Source: Chryseobacterium formosum (GTDB lineage: Bacteria > Bacteroidota > Bacteroidia > Flavobacteriales > Weeksellaceae). From it: DNA of 64,000 bases. Where the stretch lies: NCBI RefSeq assembly GCF_026460885.1, contig NZ_JAOVZW010000018.1, forward strand, positions 114,185 to 178,184, in the 5' to 3' direction. Of the stretch, positions 7,766 to 17,395 are shown in pieces (within the stretch, counting starts at the first letter, position 1; each line of letters begins with the position of its first letter). The notes below the pieces were generated by a model. It made no database searches. It was not told the DNA's origin and saw only the letters and a list, made by a program, of their open reading frames with translations. Position numbers and translations under genes: made by a program.

Positions 7766-8404
7766 TTAGCTTCCGTTGCCACTAAGCGCCGGAGCAGTTG
7801 TACCCGCTTTACAAGTGGTAACAATCGATGTACTACAAATTGCCAGCAAAGCACCAGAGGTACCACCACCACCATTCATCGTTAGTGTTGTAAAAGGTGC
7901 AGGAGCATGTATGCGGAAGCGACCACCACCACCATAAGGAGGAAGAGTTCCTGTCCCGGTTATAGTATTCCCGCTGATTGAAGTACTGCAGCTATTGAGT
8001 GCAGTTATAGAGATTGTCCCCCCATTGGATACAAAACGGAAATTTTCACCAGCCTCTGTAGCAGATATTAAAACCACAATATCATTAACGGGATAAGAAA
8101 AGGTAAGTGCCGTTTGCCATGTAGCACTTCCACCAGAACTACTTCCTACCAAAAGACTGTTATTGGAAAATGAATCTACACCGCAACTTGAGTATGTAGC
8201 AGCAAATGTTGATACAAATCCTGTAGAAGCAGATGTTACTGTGATCCCATTAACACTAAATGTGCCATTGGGAGGTATGTTTGCTGTACCTCCACATGCC
8301 TGTGCTTTTACCATACCGGCACCGGCAAACAGCATTGCCCCCAAAGCCAATATCTTGACTGACGCAAAGGTTTTTCTTATTAAATTATTTTTTATTTTAT
8401 TCAT
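7766..8404 (-). CDS. secreted surface protein ending in CKAG motif
   Basis: The start at 8404 (MNKIKNNLIRK) gives a 212-aa protein with a good signal peptide ending VKAQ; an upstream in-frame Met at 8452 lies in the repeat-derived leader. The signal peptide and its upstream DNA closely match those of the gene starting at 10030, so the two have a common origin. The mature part is Gly/Ser/Thr-rich with four spaced cysteines. It stops just after CKAGTTAPALSGNGS, the point where the longer relative near 9 kb continues into an Ig-like module. No enzymatic motif is seen. Confidence 0.65.
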   Translation of the reverse strand: MNKIKNNLIRKTFASVKILALGAMLFAGAGMVKAQACGGTANIPPNGTFSVNGITVTSASTGFVSTFAATYSSCGVDSFSNNSLLVGSSSGGSATWQTALTFSYPVNDIVVLISATEAGENFRFVSNGGTISITALNSCSTSISGNTITGTGTLPPYGGGGRFRIHAPAPFTTLTMNGGGGTSGALLAICSTSIVTTCKAGTTAPALSGNGS

Positions 8405-8522
8405 CTTATTTGTTGTTATTTTTTTATTAAAGATGTTTCTGCAGGTCAGCATGACTGCGCTCTATTCTGAGATCCTTCGGCAGGCTCAGGATGACAGTGC
8501 TATACTCATAATGACAGACTTT

Positions 8523-8665
8523 TGTCATGTTGAGCACAGATGAGGTACAAGCACAGCTTGTAACGAAATCTTCGAACGTAGTTCTGTAGCGACGTCGAAA
8601 CATCTCTGCGACTTTATAAGAACATCTTCTCTTTTTGAGATCCTTCGGCTGCGCTCAGGATGACA
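8523..8665 (+). repeat. R1 palindromic interspersed repeat, copy e (with neighbouring half-copies)
   Basis: The arms are TGTCATGTTGAGC, GTCGAAACATCTCT, GAGATCCTTCGGC and GCTCAGGATGACA, with a 40-bp insert after the first arm. Half-copies with the same right arm lie at about 8471-8495, and a further variant (GATTCTTCGGCGAGCTCAGAATGGC) at 8702-8730. Confidence 0.7.
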
Positions 8666-8769
8666 GTGCGCAAGCTTAGGATAAGAATACTTTGTTAATA
8701 GATTCTTCGGCGAGCTCAGAATGGCAGTGAATATGCCATTCTGAGCGTTTGCCCAAGCATATTTTTATT

Positions 8770-10030
8770 TTAATTAATACTAGGTCCCGTAGATAAGCAA
8801 CAATTGATTGTTACGGTTACTGCATTACTTACAGGGCTATAGCAATTATTGGTACTGTCGTAATAAAAAGCATAGTATGTACCTGCCGTACCTACAGCAG
8901 CAGGAGTGGAAACAGCTGTACCGGCATGTGTATTATTATTAAACCATACCAAGCTCGATCCCGAAGGTACGGTTGCTGTATGCAGACTGTTAAGATTCAC
9001 TGTAGTAGTAGTAGTAGTAGGACACGTATTGCTAAGCGCAGTACCGGTAAGTGGTGGTGCAGTATATCCTGCGCTACACTCTAAAGAAGTAGTAGAAACA
9101 GGACAGAAACTGTTAACATTTGCTGCTGTTTTAGACCATGCTCTGCGAGTTATCATAGCAGCCGGGTTATATAGAAAATCATACATCAACTGAGCCAGAT
9201 TAATGTTTGCCTGACTATTATCTCGAATAGCTGTTGATGATGGTGTTAATCCTGTCAGAGAACCTTGCACTTCTCCACTGAGATAGGCGAAACCATTGAT
9301 TCCCGCTGCTTTTGCATTAACATCTCCCGGATAAGAGGGAGCAATAAAATCTGAAGCTGGAGTTCCGCATGTTGCAGCGCTTATAGGTTTTACATATGAG
9401 AATACAACAGATTCACGTGGTATACCGGAAAATGAATAAGCAGAACCCGTGGTGGCAACAGAAGTAGCTGAGGCATTTAGATTCAACGGACCGCCATTGT
9501 TATGATAAGCTCTTACAGGATTGGGAAAAGAGGTTGCATCCCATGTACTTACAATAGTTACTCCTGATTGTATCAAAAGCTTTTCGCCAATATATTTATT
9601 GACTTCTGTTCCACTGGCGCTGTCAATGAATACACGCTCCATACTCCCTATCAATATGCCGCCCTGCTTTACGTATGCCACCAGCGCATCTGCCTGTGCC
9701 TGTGAAATGATACGTGAAACCGCAAAATCATTTATAAAAATAGCCTGTATATTTGCATAAGCACTTACCGAAGTAGCCAGGTTAGATGCTATTATTCGGA
9801 GCAGTATCTGTAGTCCGTACGACTCCGTTCATAGTTACATCTCCAAATATACTAGTCAATGTGCTTACATCAACAGGAGTAGCACCAGTACCACTCCCTC
9901 CAAATGCAAGCATATTCAGGTTTTGCTGTCCTTTTGCAGTAACTGCAGTAAATAACAGTAAAACTCCCAAAGCCAATATCTTAAACGATGCAAGGGCTTT
10001 CCTTATTAAATTACTATATGTTTTATTCAT
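8770..10030 (-). pseudogene. surface protein with ThuA/GATase-like domain, interrupted by one frameshift
   Basis: Two reading frames make one protein. The first (10030 to 9782) has signal peptide MNKTYSNLIRKALASFKIL... and stops after TDTAPNNSI. In the +1 frame the sequence stays open from about 9800 (IIASNLATSVSAYANIQAIF) into a frame running to 8770. The joined product is about 415 aa. It has a GATase/ThuA-like segment (QAIFINDFAVSRIISQ, then VAYVKQGGILIGSMER), a CSAGYTAPPL motif and a C-terminal Ig-like module (SSLVWFNNN, YYAFYYDSTNNCYSP). One extra base or two missing bases near 9790-9800 explain the break. No long homopolymer is present there. It may be a real mutation, an assembly error or, less likely, programmed frameshifting. 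Confidence 0.65.
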
Positions 10031-10082
10031 CTTATTCGTTGTTATTTTTTATTAAAAGATGCTTCGGCAACCATCATGTTCT

Positions 10083-10172
10083 GAGATCCTTCGACTGTTT
10101 CGCTTCGCAGAACTACGTTCGCAAACTTCGTTACAAGCTGTGCTTGCTTCTCATTTGCGCTCAGGCTGACAG
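10083..10172 (+). repeat. degenerate R1 repeat
   Basis: Contains GAGATCCTTCGAC at the left and GCGCTCAGGCTGACA at the right with a rearranged centre; the left half of the usual element is missing. It fills the gap between two surface genes. Confidence 0.5.
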
Positions 10173-10210
10173 AGTGCCATACTGAGCGCTTGCCGAAGCA
10201 TCTTATTTAT

Positions 10211-13200
10211 TTAGTCCGGGCAGGTTTGTGTGGTTACACAATGCCATGCCATCGCAGTATCACCAGCTTTTAATGTATATATTTTCAGACACTTATTTGT
10301 AGCATCATATACCATCATCCCTTCTACAAAGTTTGCCGGTGCAACTCCTACCGGGTTTCCTCCTGAGAATGCTACACGGTTTGGTACAAATCCTTTTGTT
10401 TTAGATTCAAGAGCAATCCAGCCTCCTTTTCTTGCCATTGGCCAGTTATCATTGTCTGTTGCGCCAGCTCTTCCAAGAGATGTAATTCCTACCTTGGTAT
10501 CAAGGGTTGTACCTGTGGTTACACCAGGTTTGTAGCAAGCTGTATTACACTGGCTGTCTACTCCTACTAATACCGGCGTACCTGCCTGAGAATAGCAATT
10601 AAGAGCAGGGTCATAGAAGAACGGCCAATAAAGACCGCTGCCTATAGCTGTAGGATTGTTCACTTGTGATCCTGGTAATCTGCCACTTGTAGAATACCAC
10701 ACCAGCTGCGTTCCTGCTGGTACAGCGCTGTGTGACAATGCTGCAAGATCTACCGTAGGATAGTTACAACAACTGTTACCTACTACAGTTGCTTTACTTC
10801 CCGGGCTGTAGCAATTGCCTACAGAATCATAATAATAAGCCCAATAGTTGGTAGGTGTAGATGTTGCATTTACCGTAGTGCTGCTAAGCAAGGTAGATGC
10901 AGACGGCGTTGCAGAGTTGTGCCATTGCAGCACAGATCCTGTAGGGGCTGCTGCCACAGTAATTGAAGTAAGGCTTACCTGTTGAGGTATTGCTGCCGTA
11001 CAAGCTGAGCATACTACTGCCAAAACATTGACCGGAGATGATGCCGGAGAATAGCAATTGCTTGAAGAGTTAAAGTAGAATGCATAATACGTACCCGCTC
11101 CCACCGCTGTAGGATTGGTTACCATATTGGTACGGGATGCATCTGTGTACCATATCAACGTAGAGTTAGCAGGTACAGCTCCTGTATGCGCCTGAGTATT
11201 AAGGTTGGCAGTGCCTGCAGGACATTGCGTTGTAGTAAAGGTATTTACCGTTGGCGCTGTAGTTGCACCAGCGCAAGGCGTTACATTTACCTGTACAGTT
11301 GCAGAAGGCGTGCTACAAGCCGCATTTGTTGCAACCATGTAATAATATCTTGTTCCTGCAATATTGGTAGGCGGAGTATAAGTAGTAGAAGTTGCACCCG
11401 AAATCAATGTACCGGTAGTGTTATCATTAGCCGTATTGCTGTACCATTGATAAGAGGTAGCCCCCGTCGCCGAACCGGTAAGATTGGTTGGCGTTGCATT
11501 GTATGCTACGGTCTGTGTAGCAGGAGTTACTGTAACTGCAGAAGGTGCAGCCGTAACGTTAATTGTAGTCTGAGCTGTGCTGGTACATGTTCCCGTTGTA
11601 ATTGTCCAGTCGAAAGTGTAGGCTCCTGTATTCACAAGATTGGTTACTCCACTGTTGTATTGAGCCGGATTTGTAATTACCGGATCTGGTGCACCAGCAG
11701 GTTTGGAAGCGATTGTCCATAATCCTGTGCTTCCTCCTGTTCCCGGATTGTTTCCGTTAAGAGTGGCTGTGGTAATACATGAAATACTTTGAGCTGATCC
11801 TGCATTTGCCCCCACTTGTCCAGATACAAAAACAGAGAATGTATCTTCAAGTGAAGTTCCTGAACATGCATATTCTGAATCTATCATTTTTTGTGCACCA
11901 CTACCGCTGGTAGCCTTTATTTTGAAAACATATTCTCCCGCTTTGTCAAGGTTACTGATGATTGTTGACGTACTTGTGAATGATCTAGAGGCTGTACCCT
12001 GATATGTTGTTACAGATGCCCCTGCAGGACTTGAAACCAAAGTGAAATCATATCGTCCGCTAAACTCTTGAAAATAGGTTGTTGTCTGATAAACTGCAGG
12101 TAATGGCACTGTTGCTGTTACTACCCCCGAACCAGAATAACATACCGTAATATTGTTTACATTAACAGCAGGACGGGCACCATCTGAGATATGCGCATAA
12201 AAAGTATGTTGTCTCGTACAACCTCCTGCTGCGGTAAGCGTAATCGCTATTTTATACGTTCCTGCTCGCCATCCTCCTGATGGTGGTGTAAGGGTTACAC
12301 TTCTATTGGCAGTTCCTGCACCACTCTGTACAAATGTAGGTGATCCTCCTGCAGGCCCCGGTGTCCCGTTTGATATGGCGTCTGCAATGGTAGGCGGATC
12401 TGCCGCATTAATTTTATAATAAAAAGTAATGGGAGTAGAAGTGCCTACCATACCACAATATACTGCTCCTCCTGTATTACCGAAACTGTACAATTCTGTC
12501 TGATCAGGATGTGCCGCATCTAAGAAAGTTAAAGCACTGGGCGTGGTACCATTAAATCTATAGGTAAGTCTGGTAGTAGAACTTCCTGTGATGTTTGAAA
12601 TGGTAAGATCGAATACATAATCGCCTATAGCTGTAATTCCTGAAAAGTGAAGTCTACCGTTCGATATACGAGAATATTGAATATTCCCCCCAGGCGGCTG
12701 GCTTATTGCTGTCATAGCCACTGTTGTACCAGCAGCAATAGTTCCCGATGAGTTGGCAGTTGTTGTTGCCAATTTTGGTGAAGCACTAATAGGATCAATA
12801 TAAAACCCATCGCCCGTAGTACCAGGAGCAACACATTGAGTATTAATAGAATTCCAAAGCATATTAGGATTAGGAATAAACCTAACGATTGCATCATCCT
12901 CATACCAACAACTCGAGTTTACATTAGAAGTAATTCTTACAATGACACGGTAAGAAGGATCTATGGTATGATTTGCTGTGTTGGTAAGCGTTAATGTAGT
13001 ACTTGCCGTTGTCGTACTGGTAAGCGCAGCATTGGTTGGATTCATTGCTCCTGAGAAGGTTTCAAAATCATACATGTTATAAAACCTCCATGAAGGGGTG
13101 TATCCATCTGGTATCGTAGCATTAAGAGTCGCTACTCCTGTAGTTGCAGGTATTCCTGTAATATCGGGTCCTGCGGTAAAGCCTGTAGTTGCACCTGGTG

Positions 13201-13558
13201 ACGTAATCGTTACCTGAGAAGTTCCTGATCCGGAAGGACTACAGTTCTGAGCCACTTGAAAAACATAGTTCCCGGGAAAGGTCATCCCTGTGACAGTGGG
13301 TGTCAGAATATTAGGATTGCTGAATACCGGGTCTGGTGCACCGGCAGGCTTAGTCACGATGGTCCAGGTCGGTGTTCCGGTTGGAGTTCCGATTGTTGTT
13401 CCCTGTAGTGTATAAGAAGTTCCACATATAGCAGCGTTACCTCCGGCATTCACACTACACTGTCCGTAGAGTACTAAATTACCCAGAAACAGCAATAGGA
13501 CAAAAAAGAGACTTCTTGTCTGTTTCATTGTTGATTTTGTTTTCGTTTGTTTCATCAT
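10211..13558 (-). CDS. giant modular surface protein with Ig-like repeats
   Basis: The 1115-aa exported protein has a signal peptide ending LVLYGQ; the Met at residue 11 is an alternative start. The mature part is Thr/Ser/Gly-rich and built from beta-sandwich modules. Two PKD/Ig-like units share the phrase KPAGAPDPV (near residues 70 and 615). Near residues 770-1000 lie three modules of about 80 aa, each ending in YY/FY...NCYSP-type strands (YYAFYFNSSSNCYSP, YWAYYYDSVGNCYSP, YWPFFYDPALNCYSQ). A final domain carries GITSLGRAGATDNDNWP, ESKTKGFVPNR and GMMVYDATNKC. No T9SS type A tail is obvious. An adhesin or matrix role is inference. It is the largest gene of the array. Confidence 0.75.
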   Translation of the reverse strand: MMKQTKTKSTMKQTRSLFFVLLLFLGNLVLYGQCSVNAGGNAAICGTSYTLQGTTIGTPTGTPTWTIVTKPAGAPDPVFSNPNILTPTVTGMTFPGNYVFQVAQNCSPSGSGTSQVTITSPGATTGFTAGPDITGIPATTGVATLNATIPDGYTPSWRFYNMYDFETFSGAMNPTNAALTSTTTASTTLTLTNTANHTIDPSYRVIVRITSNVNSSCWYEDDAIVRFIPNPNMLWNSINTQCVAPGTTGDGFYIDPISASPKLATTTANSSGTIAAGTTVAMTAISQPPGGNIQYSRISNGRLHFSGITAIGDYVFDLTISNITGSSTTRLTYRFNGTTPSALTFLDAAHPDQTELYSFGNTGGAVYCGMVGTSTPITFYYKINAADPPTIADAISNGTPGPAGGSPTFVQSGAGTANRSVTLTPPSGGWRAGTYKIAITLTAAGGCTRQHTFYAHISDGARPAVNVNNITVCYSGSGVVTATVPLPAVYQTTTYFQEFSGRYDFTLVSSPAGASVTTYQGTASRSFTSTSTIISNLDKAGEYVFKIKATSGSGAQKMIDSEYACSGTSLEDTFSVFVSGQVGANAGSAQSISCITTATLNGNNPGTGGSTGLWTIASKPAGAPDPVITNPAQYNSGVTNLVNTGAYTFDWTITTGTCTSTAQTTINVTAAPSAVTVTPATQTVAYNATPTNLTGSATGATSYQWYSNTANDNTTGTLISGATSTTYTPPTNIAGTRYYYMVATNAACSTPSATVQVNVTPCAGATTAPTVNTFTTTQCPAGTANLNTQAHTGAVPANSTLIWYTDASRTNMVTNPTAVGAGTYYAFYFNSSSNCYSPASSPVNVLAVVCSACTAAIPQQVSLTSITVAAAPTGSVLQWHNSATPSASTLLSSTTVNATSTPTNYWAYYYDSVGNCYSPGSKATVVGNSCCNYPTVDLAALSHSAVPAGTQLVWYSTSGRLPGSQVNNPTAIGSGLYWPFFYDPALNCYSQAGTPVLVGVDSQCNTACYKPGVTTGTTLDTKVGITSLGRAGATDNDNWPMARKGGWIALESKTKGFVPNRVAFSGGNPVGVAPANFVEGMMVYDATNKCLKIYTLKAGDTAMAWHCVTTQTCPD

Positions 13559-14037
13559 TCTTGTGTTTTTAATTTTTTTAATCTCATACTGTTTTCTCTA
13601 TGCTGAAAAGGCGAGCAGTATTCAATAAGTGATTTGAGCATCGGGGGATCATGGGAGCAATCTCTAGGACTCATCTCCCCGTACATGTGTAAATTTCTTT
13701 TTTTCATCTTCGAAATTTCTTTTTGTGGTTAATAATCATTTGTCTCAGTTTCTGTAGGTGTTTTTCCGATCTTATAAAGCGTAGCCTTTATGTAGCTGTT
13801 GTCTATAAGAAAGTCGTCGTTTTGTGTTTTAAAACTTATTTTAAATCATTTGTGTTGGTGGGTGGTTTCCCCGCTTTTTACAGCGGAGATACACCAAACC
13901 ACATCTATCGAAAAAACTGTTTTTCAAGTCTTCCGACATATTGTTTTTTAACTAACTATTTATTCTAAAACAGTGAATATTATCTGAATTTGCATAAGAA
14001 ATTCATAGGGTAATTGTGCCCTTTGCGCATGACTGCT
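13559..14037. other. 479-bp intergenic region upstream of the giant surface gene
   Basis: No convincing gene was found; a plus-strand ORF of 81 codons lacks any protein-like features. It probably holds the promoter and leader of the giant surface gene. A small hairpin (CCGC/GCGG around 13872-13888) and a C/G-rich patch at 13645-13685 are the only structures noted. Confidence 0.4.
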
Positions 14038-14661
14038 TTAGCTTAGATTAAATGGAGGAGGACGCGAAAAACTATGCGCATGCATCGTATTTCGCGTAAA
14101 AGAAAATGCGTATTTGTGTGTCGCAATGATTTTGCTTAGATGTGCCAAGGAAACAGTACTGTTATAATGTACTGTAATGGCTTTGAAAGAATGATTAAAT
14201 GCAAGAGTTCCCACTCCACATTGCTGCTTTGAAACCTCAAAAGAACTTTTTGATTGGTGAGAATAGAGATGAGCAGTAGCTTCAGGGCTGCTCTCTTTAT
14301 GTTGTGCTTTTACCTTTTGAGTAATCTTCTCTACAGCAGTACCGCTTATGTTCTTTTTGGTAGCAGCTTTTTGAAAGCTTCTCTCTTTTGTAAAATGTTT
14401 AACTTCTACCTTTTGAGACATGCTATCTAGCCCAAATATTACGGTACCTTCCGCTATATGGATAGCATTATTTTCAACCTGATCCGTTTGAGCTGTTTCA
14501 ACAACAGAATTGGCATGAACAAAAGTTTCTGAAGATGGGTTTTCTGAAGCAAAGAGAGAAACTGAAGTAAAAATGAAAAGCAAGTAAAAAAAAGAACCCA
14601 ATCTCCACATGATACCTTGAAGCATCAAGTTTTGGAAAATTAGGTTCGTGTTCTTTTTCAT
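14038..14661 (-). CDS. hypothetical exported or membrane-anchored protein
   Basis: The 207-aa protein has an N-terminal hydrophobic stretch (residues 17-38, LGSFFYLLFIFTSVSLFASE) that looks like a signal peptide or anchor. The rest is polar, rich in Lys, His, Ser and Thr (VKAQHKESSPEATAHLYSHQ) and ends in SRPPPFNLS. No family is recognised. It is the first gene of the minus-strand surface array and is followed by the giant surface protein after a long gap. Low complexity and lack of motifs leave its function open. Confidence 0.5.
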   Translation of the reverse strand: MKKNTNLIFQNLMLQGIMWRLGSFFYLLFIFTSVSLFASENPSSETFVHANSVVETAQTDQVENNAIHIAEGTVIFGLDSMSQKVEVKHFTKERSFQKAATKKNISGTAVEKITQKVKAQHKESSPEATAHLYSHQSKSSFEVSKQQCGVGTLAFNHSFKAITVHYNSTVSLAHLSKIIATHKYAFSFTRNTMHAHSFSRPPPFNLS

Positions 14662-15133
14662 CAGTTTGTTTTTGTTTCAGTTTTTAGTTCCATAAGAAAG
14701 AGGAGGGAATGTTCTCTTATGAAGACGAAGCAATATTACACTGATCCTATTAATGAAAAAAAAGAACGGTATCAGCAATTCTGTAATTCTGATAAGATAA
14801 ATTGTTTTACAAATAAACTATATTGATTTTCAATACATTAATTTTAACCAACAAAATCACAACATGATCATAAAAGCATAATTATCCATCATTTCAACCC
14901 TTAAAATAGGGTAAATTGATGGCTCATTATATTGTAATAATCTGTATAAAAAGTGTATTTCCTTTGAATATTGAACGAAAAGCCTTTTACGCTACACTAA
15001 ATAAGTTACTCATTTGTAAATCAATTATTTGATGTGATTATGTGGAGGTTTTTGTTTGGGGGAAGGTTTTTTTGGTCAAAAAGGAGGAACCGTTATTTGC
15101 TATAGCTAAATCTACTATTTCTGAGCGGTGTAC
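14662..15133. other. AT-rich intergenic stretch without a recognised gene
   Basis: This stretch between the array's first gene and the repeat block has no supported ORF. It presumably carries the promoter for the 14038-14661 gene. Nothing else was seen. Confidence 0.4.
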
Positions 15134-15263
15134 TGTCATTCTGAGCGCAAATGAAGAACAAGCATGGCTTGTAATAAAGTTTGCGAATAGCTCTCGAAGG
15201 ATCTCATGAAGCATGGATGCAGAAGAGATGTTTCGACGGCGCTGCGCTTTGCTCAACATGACA
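15134..15263 (-). repeat. R1 palindromic repeat, copy g, inverted
   Basis: TGTCATTCTGAGC at the left and GCTCAACATGACA at the right, with GAGATGTTTCGAC inside. It is inverted relative to the copies at 6-8.7 kb. Confidence 0.75.
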
Positions 15264-15310
15264 AGCGGGACTTTATTCAAAGGTGGACTTTTTCATCGTA
15301 AGCTTTACAC

Positions 15311-15471
15311 TGTCATTCTGAGCATTGACTGAAGGTCAACGAATGGAGTTCTGAAACGTAGTCGAAGAAACCTAACGAAGTGGTTCGACGAAGTCAATCT
15401 CTCGAAGCACAGATAATTATGTAAAGACCACAGAGATGTTTCGGCGACGCTGCGCTTTGATCAACATGACA
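15311..15471 (-). repeat. R1 palindromic repeat, copy h, inverted
   Basis: Starts TGTCATTCTGAGC and ends GATCAACATGACA, followed by a further partial end (GCTTAACATGACA to 15494). An internal segment (TGACTGAAGGTCAACG) matches, inverted, the insert of copy a near 6110. Confidence 0.7.
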
Positions 15472-15528
15472 ATCGTGCTTTGCTTAACATGACAAAAATA
15501 ATAAAGCCTTTAGATTATAGCTTATAAC

Positions 15529-15572
15529 AAGCTTCTCGATACGATTTTTTTCAAAAACTTACTCGAAGTGAC
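15529..15572 (-). repeat. R2 repeat arm, right copy, inverted
   Basis: The reverse complement reads GTCACTTCGAGTAAG then AATCGTATCGAGAAGCTT and matches the left arm at 5254-5297 with few differences. The two copies lie in opposite orientation near the ends of the surface-protein island. Confidence 0.6.
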
Positions 15573-15638
15573 GATGATAATGATTCAAAATACACAACGG
15601 ATTTATAGATTTATTCGAGAGGAATTATACAGGTTTGG

Positions 15639-17257
15639 TTACTGAGTACTTTCATCTTCACTCAGTTTCTGAATAAAATATGATGGTGTTACTTTATTTA
15701 TTTTTTTAAAAGCTACAAAAAAGACCTGCGGTGATGCATATCCGCAAACTTCAGCAAGGTGGCTGGTTTTATAATTTCGATATTTTGGTTCATTATAAAG
15801 CTTATGGACAATGTAGTTGATCTTTAAATGATTAATATAGCCGCTGAAACTGTGAGATTTATGACTTTTTATGACTTCAGAAAGATACTTAGAGTTGGTA
15901 TTTAGCTGAGTAGAAAGCAAACTGATGGTAAGATTGGGTTTAAGAAACTCTTCTGAGTTTTCAAAGGCTTCTAATTGATTAAGAATTCTTTTCTCTGTTT
16001 CTGTTGAAATTATATTTTTGTTTGCTGCATTAGCTTCTGTTTTTTGAGGTATTGATTCGTTTTTCAGTTTATCAATCATCAATTCATAGCTCTTATGCAG
16101 TTTTTTATTGTTTCTTCGCCAAAGAAAAAATCCAACTGATGCTGCAATTAATATGAAAGCCCCACCTGCAATTAACTGTTTTGTTGATTTTTCTTCGTGC
16201 TCAACTTCAACTTCCTTTGTTATTTTATTTATTGTTTTATTGGCATTGGTTCTACCTACATCAGCAATGCTGTCTTTTAGAAAAGAATAATTGGTCATAT
16301 AAAATTTAGACTTTTCTTTTTCTCCCAGCTCCATATAAGAGGTTGCTAAAAACTCATAAGATTCTACTCTATCCTCTGGATCTCTAAAAAGTTTTTTCCA
16401 ACTCTAATGCACGCTTTGCAAAGTCTATTGATTTTTGATACTCCTTTTTCTCCATATACAACCAGCTCATCTGATTCAGCATAGTAGTTTTATTTGTAAC
16501 AGGTAAAGTATATCTCTTGTCTTCATAAATAGATAATCCTAGTAAAAGATATTTTTCAGCTAATGCTAAACTTCCTTTATTAATATCACTCTCCCCCTAT
16601 ATAAAACATGCCCATACGCATATAGTTAAAGCCAATCTGGTCATATTTCACATCTTTAGTGACTGACTTACTGTTATCGCTTATTTGCTTTGCAAATTCA
16701 ATACTCTTGGTATAAGTATATACCACTGAATCTCTTGCATTTTTGTTTTCGAATCGTTTGAGATCATATTGTAATCCCATCTCATGATAAAACTGTGATG
16801 AATTATATGCCTGTATATTTTTATCTTCAATGTCCTTTGCATATTTCAACGCTATTTTCAAATCTTTCAAACTGGCATCACCGAACCCTAAATAGCCCAG
16901 AGCAAGAGCATTTCTATTGTATATGCTTGATATATAACCATCAGTATCTTTCTCATTTTTCGCCACTTTTTTCAACTCATCTCCAAGCTTAATAACATCA
17001 TTATTTTTGCCTTCACCTAAGTATAATCTCATTAGTTAATCGCCACTAATTAAAATCCCTAATTTATAGTCTAGCTTTTCAGACTGCGCTTTTAACTCAA
17101 GGAGAAGAGCCACCTTTTTTTTAGGCTCAAGATCAAGGTCGGGATTTTTTGCAATCTTTCTTAACTTATCGCTAATTTCATGTTCAGCAGGAGTTGTTTG
17201 GGCAAAAGCCATTTGAAACGAAAAGAAGATAAAAAATAAGTAGAATTTCGTGTTCAT
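15639..17257 (-). pseudogene. TPR / transmembrane / AraC-type regulator with three inactivating lesions
   Basis: The reconstructed product has a signal peptide (MNTKFYLFFIFFSF...FAQ), TPR-like helices, a transmembrane segment (AGGAFILIAASVGFFLWRR) and a C-terminal AraC domain (LAEVCGYASPQVFFVAFKKI, then NKVTPSYF). This matches the Bacteroidota TPR-AraC regulators. Three lesions interrupt it. An in-frame TAA follows LGILISGD at 17036. One extra G in a run of five near 16597 breaks MGMFYIG-ESDINKGS. One extra A in a run of six near 16396 breaks ELEK-LFRDPEDR. Removing those single bases restores the frame through the flanking sequence. Two lesions are in homopolymers, so sequencing error must be excluded, but the nonsense codon argues for real decay. 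Confidence 0.75.
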
Positions 17258-17395
17258 CAGAGTAGAGTTTTCAAGTTTTTTGATTGAATCTAGGCAAATC
17301 AAAAATACAACAATACAGCGATGTGATTAAATTAAATAATGATAATTTTCACAAATTAATTGCAGATTACACAAATATTCTAGCTTTAGTTTTTA

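Noticed and set aside
7537..7875. 112-codon minus-strand ORF across the R1 copy d
   Set aside because: Overlaps two better-supported genes and reads through the repeat (HSERSRRIS phrases typical of translated R1).
6005..8730. CRISPR-like array
   Set aside because: The repeats are long palindromes separated by whole genes and lack regular spacers; no cas genes are nearby.
11186..11722. 178-codon plus-strand ORF opposite the giant surface gene
   Set aside because: The product is extremely Cys/Ser/Arg-rich and arises from the antisense of Thr/Gly-rich repeats; no start context or protein features.
13723..13968. 81-codon plus-strand ORF in the gap before the giant surface gene
   Set aside because: No recognisable domain, no promoter, unusual Cys/Phe composition; better seen as non-coding.
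15038..15280. 80-codon minus-strand ORF with lysine/arginine-rich product
   Set aside because: It lies almost wholly inside an inverted R1 repeat; the peptide is a by-product of the repeat.
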